From Butyrivibrio sp. (GTDB lineage: Bacteria; Bacillota; Clostridia; Lachnospirales; Lachnospiraceae), in contig SVFZ01000038.1 of the NCBI GenBank assembly GCA_015056585.1, positions 1 through 35,775 on the forward strand: a stretch of 35,775 bases of DNA. The letters run 5' to 3'. The notes under the pieces are model-generated. The model did not search any database, was not told where the DNA came from, and saw nothing but the letters and a program-made list of their open reading frames with translations. This document shows, piece by piece, positions 6,960 through 15,380 of this stretch. Made by a program: the position numbers and the translations under genes. Position 1 is the first letter of the stretch. Every line of letters starts with the position of its first letter.

Positions 6960-6992
6960 GAATAAAAATATAATGTATGGGAGGTTATTTTT

Positions 6993-8210
6993 ATGGCACG
7001 TTTTACACTACCGAGGGATGTCTACCACGGAAAGGGCGCTCTTGAGGCACTTAAGACACTTGAAGGAAAAAGAGCTATCGTCTGCGTTGGCGGAAGCTCA
7101 ATGAAAAAGGGTGGATTCCTTCAGAAGGTAGAAGACTACCTTAAAGAAGCCGGTATGGAAGTGGAACTGTTCGAGGGTATTGAGCCGGATCCTTCAGTTG
7201 AGACCGTTATGAAGGGCGCTGAGGCAATGCAGAAGTTCCAGCCTGACTGGATCGTTGCAATTGGTGGCGGATCACCTATCGATGCAGCTAAGGCTATGTG
7301 GATCAAGTATGAATATCCTGAGACAACTTTTGAGGATATGTGCAAGGTATTCGGACTTCCAAAGCTTCGTACAAAGGCTCATTTCTGCGCTATTCCTTCA
7401 ACATCCGGAACAGCTACTGAGGTTACAGCTTTCTCAATCATCACAGATTATCAGAAGGGCATCAAGTATCCTATAGCTGACTTCGAGATCACTCCAGATG
7501 TTGCCATCGTTGATCCTGAGCTTACACATACAATGCCTGTTAAGCTGGTTGCTCACACAGGTATGGATGCCATCACTCATGCTATTGAGGCTTATGTTTC
7601 AACAGCTAACTGTGATTATACAGACGGCCTTGCCATCCACGCTATCGAGATGATACAGGCTAACCTTGTTAAGTCCTACAATGGCGATATGGATTCAAGA
7701 GATGCTATGCACAATGCACAGTGTCTTGCAGGAATGGCATTCTCTAATGCACTTCTTGGTATCGTACATTCAATGGCTCACAAGACCGGCGCTGTTTTCG
7801 CAGATAAGGGCGCACATATCATTCACGGTGCTGCTAACGCCATGTACCTTCCTAAGGTTATTGCATTTAACGCAAAGGATGAGACTGCCAAGAAGCGTTA
7901 CGGAGTTATTGCTGATTATATGCACCTTGGTGGATCAAGTGATGATGAGAAGGTTAAACTTCTTATTGAATATCTGCGCAAGATGAATGATGATCTCAAT
8001 ATTCCTCACTGCATTAAGCACTACGGTGCAGACGGACTTCCGGCAGAAGAGGGCTTTGTTGCAGAGGATGTATTCCTTGAGAGACTTCATGATATTGCAG
8101 CTAATGCAATCCTTGATGCCTGCACAGGTTCTAACCCGCGCCAGCCAAGTCAGGAAGAGATGGAGAAGCTTCTTAAGTGCTGCTACTATGATACTGAAGT
8201 AGACTTCTGA
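6993..8210 (+). CDS. iron-containing (group III) alcohol dehydrogenase
   Basis: A 405-residue NAD(P)H-dependent group III alcohol dehydrogenase, interconverting an aldehyde and an alcohol in the cytosol during fermentation. It shows the nucleotide-binding GGGSPIDAAKA, the STSGTATEVT segment, and the metal-binding histidine motifs GMDAITHAIEAY, GIVHSMAHKTGA and the following HGAANA. These match butanol-dehydrogenase-like proteins and the C-terminal half of AdhE. The specific substrate cannot be told. GGGAGG at 6979-6984 fixes ATG 6993. It is monocistronic, with hairpins downstream, and the consistent use of a small codon set suggests high expression. Possible redox control is noted at 6942. 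Confidence 0.93.
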   Translation: MARFTLPRDVYHGKGALEALKTLEGKRAIVCVGGSSMKKGGFLQKVEDYLKEAGMEVELFEGIEPDPSVETVMKGAEAMQKFQPDWIVAIGGGSPIDAAKAMWIKYEYPETTFEDMCKVFGLPKLRTKAHFCAIPSTSGTATEVTAFSIITDYQKGIKYPIADFEITPDVAIVDPELTHTMPVKLVAHTGMDAITHAIEAYVSTANCDYTDGLAIHAIEMIQANLVKSYNGDMDSRDAMHNAQCLAGMAFSNALLGIVHSMAHKTGAVFADKGAHIIHGAANAMYLPKVIAFNAKDETAKKRYGVIADYMHLGGSSDDEKVKLLIEYLRKMNDDLNIPHCIKHYGADGLPAEEGFVAEDVFLERLHDIAANAILDACTGSNPRQPSQEEMEKLLKCCYYDTEVDF

Positions 8211-8290
8211 TCGCCGGTTTAAGCATATTATGGGATGCTTTTAATGGCTTTTTTAAAACCATTTTTTAAACAGAATTAAGACTACAGGAT

Positions 8291-8338
8291 AAGGCAAGAC
8301 CACGTTTTTCGCTGACTTGAGAAATTGGTCTTGCCTTT
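8291..8338 (+). terminator. hairpin between the alcohol dehydrogenase and DHH genes (probable terminator)
   Basis: AAGGCAAGACCA (8291-8302) pairs perfectly with TGGTCTTGCCTT (8326-8337), 12 bp with a 23-base loop, followed only by TTTATT. It lies just before the SD (GAGGGG) of the DHH gene. A weaker hairpin, AAGCAT 8221-8226 with ATGCTT 8235-8240, followed by mixed T runs, is nearer the alcohol dehydrogenase stop. Either may end that transcript. Confidence 0.45.
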
Positions 8339-8351
8339 ATTGAGGGGAAAA

Positions 8352-9860
8352 ATGAACATCTTAAAAACCATTCTTTCATACGAGAATATTGTGATCCAGT
8401 GCCACGACAACCCTGACGCAGATGCTCTTGCCAGCGGCTTTGCCCTTAAGTGGTATTTGAAAAGAAACGGGAAAGACGCAAGATTTATATATGGAGGAAA
8501 GAATAAAGTTACAAAAAGTAACCTGGTTCTTATGATGGAAAAACTTGGAATTTCAGCCGAGTACGTGACAGAACTTGAAAGCCCAAAGCTTCTTGTAACT
8601 GTTGACTGTCAGTACGGGGAGAGCAATGTCACAAAGTTTGATGCGAAAAATGTCATCGTCATAGATCATCATCAGGTGTCAGGACAGCTTCCTGAGATCT
8701 TTGATGTAAGAAGTAATTACGGATCCTGCGCTTCGGTTCTTTACAAACTTTTTCTCAAAGAAAAGATAGATATAAATGAGGATGAGAACCTTGCGACAGC
8801 TCTTTACTACGGACTTATGACTGATACCGGCGGATTTGAAGAAATATCTCATCCTGTGGACAGGGATCTTAGGGACTATGCAAAGCCAAGACAGTCGGAT
8901 ATCATTCTTTTCAAAAATTCCAACCTGTCAAGGCAGGAACTGATAATCGCAGGAGAAGCCCTTAAAAACGCAGATTATAATGACAAGTGGTCCTATGCTG
9001 TGGTCTCAGCCAAACCCTGTGATCCCAATATCCTTGGTATTATAAGCGATATGCTGCTGGAAGTGGATACGGTAAATTGCTGCCTTGTCTACAGTATTAT
9101 GCCCTATGGGATAAAAATATCAGTCAGAAGCTGTATCAAGGAAGTAAAGGCAAGTGAACTGGCTTCTTTTATTGCACAGGATCTTGGCGGAGGCGGAGGA
9201 CACCTTATAAAGGCAGGAGGTTTTTTGCAAAAAGATCTGATAGAAAAAGCGGGTATTGCCTACGAAGCTGATGCTCTGGAACAGTTCTTTGAAGAGAGAA
9301 TGCTAGAATATTTTGAAAACTCCAAGATCATTTATGCGGGAGAAGAAGCTGAAGATATTTCTGATTTTGTGCACTATACAAAGCGCGAAGTAAAGCTTGG
9401 ATTTGTGAAAGCCACAGATTTTGCAAAGAAAGGAAAAAGGATCACAATTCGTGCGCTGGAGGGAGATCTTGACGTTACCGTAAATGATGATATGTATATA
9501 ATTATCGGTATCACCGGCTCTGTGTACCCTATAACAAAAGAAAAGTTTGAGGCCACTTATTTGGATTGTGACGAGCCCTATACTTTCCCCGGAGAATATG
9601 CACCGGTAGCCACACTCACTTCCACAGGAGAAAGGATAGAGCTTTTACCGTATATTTCAAGCTGCATTTCAAAAGGCGGAGACAGTATCTATGCCAGAGA
9701 GCTCGATCACAGAGTCAAGGTATTTACCACCTGGGACAGAGATAAATATTATCTGGGAAAAGAGGGCGACTACCTTGCAGTCAGATGTGATGACCTTTCT
9801 GATGTTTACGTCATCGCCAAAGATATTTTCAAAAGCACCTATGAAAAAACAGCCATTTAG
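8352..9860 (+). CDS. DHH-family phosphoesterase with a C-terminal extension
   Basis: A 502-residue DHH/DHHA1 phosphoesterase related to NrnA oligoribonucleases and RecJ-like enzymes. Motif I is HDNPDADALAS (18-28), motif II VDCQ (84-87), motif III DHH (105-107), and a TDTGGF motif (158-163) supplies further metal ligands. The DHHA1 substrate motif GGGGGH follows in the region near 285. Standard NrnA ends at about 320 residues; here roughly 160 more residues, of unknown fold, follow. The ATG at 8352 has GAGGGG 5 bases upstream; an in-frame TTG at 8325 lies inside a hairpin and is not used here. Its end overlaps convergent pyrI by 4 bp. Confidence 0.82.
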   Translation: MNILKTILSYENIVIQCHDNPDADALASGFALKWYLKRNGKDARFIYGGKNKVTKSNLVLMMEKLGISAEYVTELESPKLLVTVDCQYGESNVTKFDAKNVIVIDHHQVSGQLPEIFDVRSNYGSCASVLYKLFLKEKIDINEDENLATALYYGLMTDTGGFEEISHPVDRDLRDYAKPRQSDIILFKNSNLSRQELIIAGEALKNADYNDKWSYAVVSAKPCDPNILGIISDMLLEVDTVNCCLVYSIMPYGIKISVRSCIKEVKASELASFIAQDLGGGGGHLIKAGGFLQKDLIEKAGIAYEADALEQFFEERMLEYFENSKIIYAGEEAEDISDFVHYTKREVKLGFVKATDFAKKGKRITIRALEGDLDVTVNDDMYIIIGITGSVYPITKEKFEATYLDCDEPYTFPGEYAPVATLTSTGERIELLPYISSCISKGGDSIYARELDHRVKVFTTWDRDKYYLGKEGDYLAVRCDDLSDVYVIAKDIFKSTYEKTAI

Positions 9861-10300
9861 TGGGAGGTGTTTGAAGCCTCACTATATTTTTCATCGCAGT
9901 ATTTGCAGCGATAGATCTCTTTTTTTTCATCTGAGAGATAGAAAATCTGAGGGAGTTCCTGTTCGATGGAAGAGATGCATCTTGGGTTGTGGCATTTGAT
10001 TACCCCGGTGATCTCTTTTGGAAGAACGAGAGCTCTCTTTTCTATTATCTCGCCGTTTTTGATGACGTTGACTGTGATATTGTGGTCGATAAATGCAAGG
10101 ACATCCAGGTCTAAGGTGTCGATGTCACATTCAACCTTTAAGATATCTTTTTTGCCCATCACCTTGCTCTTGGCATTTTTGATTATAGCCACAGTTGAGT
10201 CGAGCTTATCAAGACCTAAGTGGTGATATATCTGCATGCCTTTTCCTGCCTGAATATGGTCAAGAACAAAGCCTTCTTCAATCTTTCCTATGTTTAACAT
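9857..10300 (-). CDS. pyrI: aspartate carbamoyltransferase regulatory chain
   Basis: A 147-residue regulatory subunit of ATCase. The N-terminal allosteric domain begins LNIGKIEEGFVLDHIQAGKG, and the C-terminal zinc domain has four cysteines at C103, C108 (CHNPRC) and C132, C135 (CKYC) that hold the chain to the catalytic subunit. It confers nucleotide feedback on pyrimidine synthesis. Length matches the family (about 150). It lies 100 bp after pyrB on the same strand, and its 3' end overlaps the convergent DHH gene by 4 bp. Confidence 0.97.
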   Translation of the reverse strand: MLNIGKIEEGFVLDHIQAGKGMQIYHHLGLDKLDSTVAIIKNAKSKVMGKKDILKVECDIDTLDLDVLAFIDHNITVNVIKNGEIIEKRALVLPKEITGVIKCHNPRCISSIEQELPQIFYLSDEKKEIYRCKYCDEKYSEASNTSH

Positions 10301-10400
10301 AAGCGTTCCTTCCTATAAACATTCATTCTTTAAAAAAGAATTTTTAAAGTTCGATTGTAAATCTCCGAATCAGAATAAATGAAAGTTTTATACAGCAAGA

Positions 10401-11357
10401 TCAAAACTTTCTGAGAAGTCCCTCGTTCATATGAGCATCTGTCATATCAAGCAGAGTGAGTATCAGGGCCATTCGCACGTACAGTCCGTACTGAACCTGC
10501 TTAAAATATGCTGCTCTCGGGTCATTGTCTATTTCGACAGAAATCTCATTTACTCTTGGAAGAGGGTGGAGGATGTACATCTTCTCTTTTGCCAGAGCCA
10601 TCTTATCTTTATCCAGAATATAGAAGTTCTTCAAACGGATGTAGTCTTCCTCGTTAAAGAATCTTTCCTTCTGAACTCTTGTCATGTACAAGAAGTCAAG
10701 GCGGGGCATTACTTCCTCAAGCCTTATTACCTCTTCGTAGGTTATGCCCTTGGAATCAAGCATTTCTGTTATGTAGTCCGGAACCTTTAATTCATTTGGT
10801 GAAATGAAAATAAAATGAATTCCGCTGTAGCGGGTAAGAGCATTGATAAGAGAGTGAACGGTACGACCGAATTTAAGGTCTCCGCAAAGTCCGATAGTAA
10901 AATCAGATAGTTTCCCATGTAGGGATCTTATAGTCAAAAGATCTGTCAAAGTCTGTGTGGGATGTTGATGTCCGCCATCACCGGCGTTAATTACGGGAAT
11001 AAGAGATTTAGAAGCTGCAACCATCGGAGCACCTTCTTTTGGATGACGCATCGCACAGATATCTGCGAAACAGGAAATAACACGAATGGTGTCAGCTACG
11101 CTTTCACCCTTTGCTGCGGAGGAAGATGTGGCGTCGGCAAATCCGATGGTCTGTCCTCCAAGTCTGAGCATTGCAGTTTCAAAACTGAGTCTTGTTCTGG
11201 TACTTGGTTCATAAAAACAGGTGGCTAAAATCTTTCCGTCACATTTGTGGGAATACGCCGCCGAATTCTTTTCAATGTCATTGGCTACATCGAAAAGCGC
11301 CTCAAGCTCTTCAACAGAGAAGTCAAGAGGGTTCATCATGTGTCGCAGGTTATTCAT
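10401..11357 (-). CDS. pyrB: aspartate carbamoyltransferase catalytic chain
   Basis: A 318-residue catalytic subunit of ATCase, condensing carbamoyl phosphate with aspartate, the committed step of de novo pyrimidine synthesis. Carbamoyl-phosphate loop STRTR lies at 52-56, the 80s loop with K83 in SSSAAKGES, and HPTQ at 132-135. A C-terminal LHPLPRV segment carries the aspartate-site residues. Paired with pyrI downstream, it should form the allosteric holoenzyme rather than the unregulated trimer of Bacillus. It begins 21 bases after the DUF5050 gene, so the three genes probably form one unit. No attenuator-like leader stands directly before pyrB. Confidence 0.97.
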   Translation of the reverse strand: MNNLRHMMNPLDFSVEELEALFDVANDIEKNSAAYSHKCDGKILATCFYEPSTRTRLSFETAMLRLGGQTIGFADATSSSAAKGESVADTIRVISCFADICAMRHPKEGAPMVAASKSLIPVINAGDGGHQHPTQTLTDLLTIRSLHGKLSDFTIGLCGDLKFGRTVHSLINALTRYSGIHFIFISPNELKVPDYITEMLDSKGITYEEVIRLEEVMPRLDFLYMTRVQKERFFNEEDYIRLKNFYILDKDKMALAKEKMYILHPLPRVNEISVEIDNDPRAAYFKQVQYGLYVRMALILTLLDMTDAHMNEGLLRKF

Positions 11358-11378
11358 ACCGTCTCCTCATTTTGTTAG

Positions 11379-12380
11379 TTAGAATGTTACAACGGATGCA
11401 CCTTGTGATCCATCCAAAGGGATATGATACATCACATCATCATTTCCGTAAACCTTAAAATACAAATATCTGGAAGTAAGATTAAGAGAATTGGTTACTC
11501 CCTGATAAAGCACAACCTGATTGCTGCCATCGTGGTCACACCTCTTAAGCTGGGAGAGCAGACCGTTTGAATAGGTGTAATAGATATAACGGTCGTTCAT
11601 TGTGAAATTATCAAGCCTTTCTGAGGTTACGATCTCTGTCTCTCCGCTGTACATATTGGTCCTAAAGAGGCTGTAATTGGACTGGCCGTTCATATAGTAA
11701 ATGTAGCCTCCGTTAACAACAGGGAAAAAAATGTTGCCGGGAAGGATATCGTAGATCCTGTCACCTGCTCTGGTGTCAAGCGCATGGAGACTGTGATCCG
11801 AAAGCACACCGGTGTAATAGATTGTTCCGTCGCTGTAGCAGATAGGGGATACCATTTCATTTAAAACGGTGCTCCTGTCAGCCTTATCGACACGGATTTT
11901 TTCAAGGAACCCCCCTTTTGTCTTGTTCTGAAAATAAACATATTCTCCGCAGAGCTGCATTTCTCCGCAAAAATCTCTTACTAGGCACTCCTGATTACGG
12001 CCGTTTATCTTGCACCTGTAGATACCGAACTGATTGCTGGCTGCGCCGAGACCAGTGACTTTTCCTGCCTTCTTGGTTGAATCCATGTAGAAGTATAAAA
12101 AGCCGTTGGCGCCGCTTATATATTTGGTCCTCATGCTGGAAAGACGCTTTAAATTTGTTTCATCTATGTCCATGGAATAAAGACAGTCATTGTCATAGGG
12201 ATTGGCAAAATAAACCTTGTTGTCCATTTCAAAGAAATAACCGCCGTTATAGAGATTACCGGCAAGATTACCGACATCTGAAGGATCTTTTATTACTCGT
12301 TGATCAAGAAAATAAACCACTAAAAGAAGAACTACTATTAACCCTGTAATTATAAAGCCCAAAGCAATTCGTCTATTCAT
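11379..12380 (-). CDS. membrane-anchored DUF5050-type beta-propeller-like protein
   Basis: A 333-residue protein with one N-terminal membrane segment (about residues 5-25, ALGFIITGLIVVLLLVVYFL), so most of it should be outside the membrane. The remainder consists of repeating units of the form YxYYMN/YxYFxN followed by basic and D-x-D/N-G turns. Examples are NGGYIYYMNGQSNYSLFR and NDRYIYYTYSNG. This pattern fits the DUF5050 family and a beta-propeller. Function is unknown. It leads the pyrBI unit, only 21 bases before pyrB, although no direct link with pyrimidine synthesis is known. The upstream 200 bp is shared with divergent pheA. Confidence 0.75.
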   Translation of the reverse strand: MNRRIALGFIITGLIVVLLLVVYFLDQRVIKDPSDVGNLAGNLYNGGYFFEMDNKVYFANPYDNDCLYSMDIDETNLKRLSSMRTKYISGANGFLYFYMDSTKKAGKVTGLGAASNQFGIYRCKINGRNQECLVRDFCGEMQLCGEYVYFQNKTKGGFLEKIRVDKADRSTVLNEMVSPICYSDGTIYYTGVLSDHSLHALDTRAGDRIYDILPGNIFFPVVNGGYIYYMNGQSNYSLFRTNMYSGETEIVTSERLDNFTMNDRYIYYTYSNGLLSQLKRCDHDGSNQVVLYQGVTNSLNLTSRYLYFKVYGNDDVMYHIPLDGSQGASVVTF

Positions 12381-12581
12381 TTTTTTACCCTCTAAGAAAG
12401 ATGACAGCTATTGTGTCCTAAAATAATTATATCTGCGTAAATTATTGCTATCAAGTCGAATTTAAGTATATGATATATGTGTCGAGCATTATGCTTTTGT
12501 AAAAGAATAAGACAAGGTGACACAAGCTTGACACCTTTTATATCGACATAAATTTACAGGAAAAAGAGGACAGTACCCAAA

Positions 12582-13709
12582 ATGGATTTAAACGAACTTC
12601 GATTGGAAATAGATAATGTAGACAGGCAGATGGTGGAGCTTTTTGAAAAGCGAATGGACATAGCATCAAGGATTGCCGATTACAAGATTGCCAATGGAAA
12701 AAAAGTTTTTGACAGAGACAGGGAATTACAGAAGATCAAGGCGGTAAAGGAACTTGCGCATTCTGATTTTAACAAAATAGGCGTTGAGGAGCTCTTTTCC
12801 CAGCTTATGAGCGTCAGCAGAAAGCTCCAGTATCAAAAGCTCAGTGACGTTGGAGCATCAGGACACCTTCCGTTTATTCCTATAGATTCGATTGACAAAA
12901 AGAATTCCAGAGTATGCTATCAGGGAGCTGAGGGCGCTTATTCCGAGCTTGCCATGAAGAAGTTTTTTGGTGATGACGTGAACTGTTTTCATGTGGAGAC
13001 CTTCAGGGATGCCATGCAGGTTCTTGAGGAGGGGAGCGCGGATTATGCGGTGCTTCCTATTGAAAATTCCACAGCGGGAGTTATCAGCGAGACATACGAT
13101 CTTTTGACAGAGTATGAGAACTATATTGTCGGCGAGCAGATAATCGAGATAAGGCACTGCCTGATGGGCGTCAAAGGAGCCACATTGTCTGATATAAAGA
13201 CTGTCTATTCACATCCCCAGTCTCTTATGCAGAGCGCCAGATTCCTTAACCAGCACAGTGATATCCGGCAGATAGGTATGAAGAACAATGCCTTCGCTGC
13301 CAGAAAGGTATCTGAAGACAATGACAGGACAGAGGCGGCTATTGCAAGCTCGCTGGCTGCAAAGATCTATGGCCTTGACATCATTCAGGAGGGCATAAAC
13401 CAGGCTGATTCCAACTCCACACGATTTATTGTGGTTACCAATCAGAAAGTATTTTTAAGGGGAGCAGGAAAGATAAGCCTGTGCCTTGAAATTCCGCACG
13501 AGGCCGGAGCTCTTTACCACATAATGTCCCATTTTATCTATAATAATCTGAATATGACTAAGATTGAATCTAGGCCTATCGAGGACAAGGACTGGGAGTA
13601 CAGATTCTTTATAGACTTTGACGGAAATCTGGAGGACAGTGCAGTTAAGAACGCTCTCAGAGGACTTCGCGAAGAAGCCAAGATGATGAAGGTTCTGGGG
13701 AATTATTAA
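12582..13709 (+). CDS. pheA: bifunctional chorismate mutase / prephenate dehydratase (P-protein)
   Basis: A 375-residue P-protein converting chorismate to prephenate and then phenylpyruvate. An AroQ chorismate mutase domain occupies about 1-85 (RLEIDNVDRQMVELFEKRM). The prephenate dehydratase domain starts near 110 (VCYQGAEGAYSE) and ends with the catalytic T280-R281-F282. A C-terminal ACT domain carries the phenylalanine-binding motifs GALYHIM (309-315) and ESRP (329-332), so feedback inhibition by phenylalanine is expected. The ATG at 12582 has an AGAGGA about 10 bases upstream. No Phe-rich leader or T-box was seen before it. It heads a plus-strand run with ppx and ppk1. Confidence 0.96.
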   Translation: MDLNELRLEIDNVDRQMVELFEKRMDIASRIADYKIANGKKVFDRDRELQKIKAVKELAHSDFNKIGVEELFSQLMSVSRKLQYQKLSDVGASGHLPFIPIDSIDKKNSRVCYQGAEGAYSELAMKKFFGDDVNCFHVETFRDAMQVLEEGSADYAVLPIENSTAGVISETYDLLTEYENYIVGEQIIEIRHCLMGVKGATLSDIKTVYSHPQSLMQSARFLNQHSDIRQIGMKNNAFAARKVSEDNDRTEAAIASSLAAKIYGLDIIQEGINQADSNSTRFIVVTNQKVFLRGAGKISLCLEIPHEAGALYHIMSHFIYNNLNMTKIESRPIEDKDWEYRFFIDFDGNLEDSAVKNALRGLREEAKMMKVLGNY

Positions 13710-13782
13710 TGTTTTTTCAGAATAATAAATGACCGTTATGATCCGGGGGGATATAAGGTTAAATTTTTAATGAGGTGTTTCT

Positions 13783-15327
13783 ATGACGGGTGAATTGTTT
13801 GCAGCAATTGATGTTGGATCCTACGAGATGGCTCTTAAGATATTTGAGCTTTCCCACAAATACGGGGTCAGGGAGCTTGACCATGTTAGACATCGAATGG
13901 ATATAGGAAGTGAAACCTATGCTTCCGGAGCTATTTCCAACAGACATGTGGATGAGATGATAAGGCTCTTGTCCGACTTCAAAAAGATCATGAAGGGCTA
14001 TGGAGTAACCCACTATCAGGCTTACGGTACAAGTGCTGTCAGAGAGACGAAGGATATTGAGATCGTAAGGGATCTGATCGAGAGAAGAACAGGAATACAT
14101 ATTGATATTCTCAGTAACTCAGAGCAGAGATTCCTTGACTATAAGTCCATCGCTCTTAAACATGAGCATTTTCAGGAGATAATCGCAAAGCCTACAGCAA
14201 TAGTGGATATTGGCGGCGGCAGTATTCAGATATCTCTTTTTGAAAAAGATACGCTGGTGGCCACTCAGAACCTACGGACAGGTGTTCTGAGGATCCATAC
14301 CACCATGGAAGAAGTACATGCCACAAGGCTTAAGTACAAAGATCTGGTTTCCGAGCTTGTAAACTCGCAGCTGTCGGTCTTTTCCAAGATGCATTTAAAG
14401 GATAAGAGAATTGAGAACATCATCATAATCGATGACTATGTTTCTCCGATCATCCAGAAGTACAGACAGGGACCTGAGAAAATGAGGTTTGTCACAAAGG
14501 ACGAATACCTGGGATTCCTCGAACAGGCGGGGGATATCAGTGAGGTGGAGGTGGCCAAAAAGCTGTCGATGCCACAGGAAAACGTTCCGCTTTTGTATGT
14601 ATCTGCAGTGATCATAAAGTGTATTCTGGATGCTACAAATGCGACAAATATCTGGGCTCCGGGAATAACACTCTGTGATGGCATAGCTTATGAGTACGCT
14701 GAAAAAAAGAACTTTATCAAGTCACCTCATGATTTTGAGAAAGATATTGTTGCCTGTGCTCAAAATATTTCAAAGAGGTTCATGGGCAGTAAGTCCAGAA
14801 GAGAGACGCTGCAGAGACTGTCACTTACTATTTTTGACAACACAAGACAGCTCCACGGGCTCTCAGGCAGAGACAGGCTTCTTCTTCAGATTGCAACGAT
14901 CCTGCATGACTGCGGTAAGTATATAAGCATGGTTAATTTAGGAGACTGCTCCTATAACATAATTATGTCCACTGAGATCATAGGCTTGTCACACCTTGAG
15001 AGGCTTATTGTCGCAAATGTGGTCAGGTACAATCACGAGAAGTTCGACTACTTTGGAAGCAGTTACTATATCAAGGAACTGTCAAGGGAAGAGTACATTC
15101 GCGTGGCAAAACTGACGGCAATTCTTCGAATCGCCAACGGCCTTGACCGAACGCACAAGCAGAAGTTCAAGGATGTCAAGGTAGTGATAGCGGACAGAGA
15201 ACTTATAATAACCGTGGATACCAAGGCAGATATCACACTTGAGAAGGGGCTCTTTACCAACAGAGCTGCATTCTTTGAGGAAGTATACGGTATCAAACCT
15301 GTGATAAGGCAAAAGAAAATGCTGTAA
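13783..15327 (+). CDS. Ppx/GppA-type phosphatase with C-terminal HD domain
   Basis: A 514-residue exopolyphosphatase / pppGpp phosphatase-like protein. The ASKHA fold shows AAIDVGSYEMALKIFE near the N-terminus, YGTSAVRET (about 86-94) and DIGGGSIQISLF (about 143-154). A second half contains the HD signature ILHDCGKYIS. Family members release phosphate from the ends of polyphosphate or from pppGpp; which is used here cannot be told. The first motif has SYEMALKI where most members have SNSxRL. It lies 54 bp before ppk1, giving an opposed make/degrade pair, and a GAGG at 13772-13775 supports ATG 13783. Confidence 0.9.
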   Translation: MTGELFAAIDVGSYEMALKIFELSHKYGVRELDHVRHRMDIGSETYASGAISNRHVDEMIRLLSDFKKIMKGYGVTHYQAYGTSAVRETKDIEIVRDLIERRTGIHIDILSNSEQRFLDYKSIALKHEHFQEIIAKPTAIVDIGGGSIQISLFEKDTLVATQNLRTGVLRIHTTMEEVHATRLKYKDLVSELVNSQLSVFSKMHLKDKRIENIIIIDDYVSPIIQKYRQGPEKMRFVTKDEYLGFLEQAGDISEVEVAKKLSMPQENVPLLYVSAVIIKCILDATNATNIWAPGITLCDGIAYEYAEKKNFIKSPHDFEKDIVACAQNISKRFMGSKSRRETLQRLSLTIFDNTRQLHGLSGRDRLLLQIATILHDCGKYISMVNLGDCSYNIIMSTEIIGLSHLERLIVANVVRYNHEKFDYFGSSYYIKELSREEYIRVAKLTAILRIANGLDRTHKQKFKDVKVVIADRELIITVDTKADITLEKGLFTNRAAFFEEVYGIKPVIRQKKML

Positions 15328-15380
15328 TCAGTTGCTTTTGTGACCAAGGCTTTTCTGTTTGAAAGTAAATGAGGAGTTAT

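Noticed and set aside
7666..8202. Two long plus-strand frames inside the alcohol dehydrogenase gene
   Set aside because: They are shadows produced by the biased codon use of the highly expressed dehydrogenase; no ribosome sites.
12516..12535. Partial dyad with AAGCTT centre upstream of pheA
   Set aside because: The arms (GGTG/CACC and CAAG/CTTG) are short and offset, and the TTGACA in it lacks a good -10.
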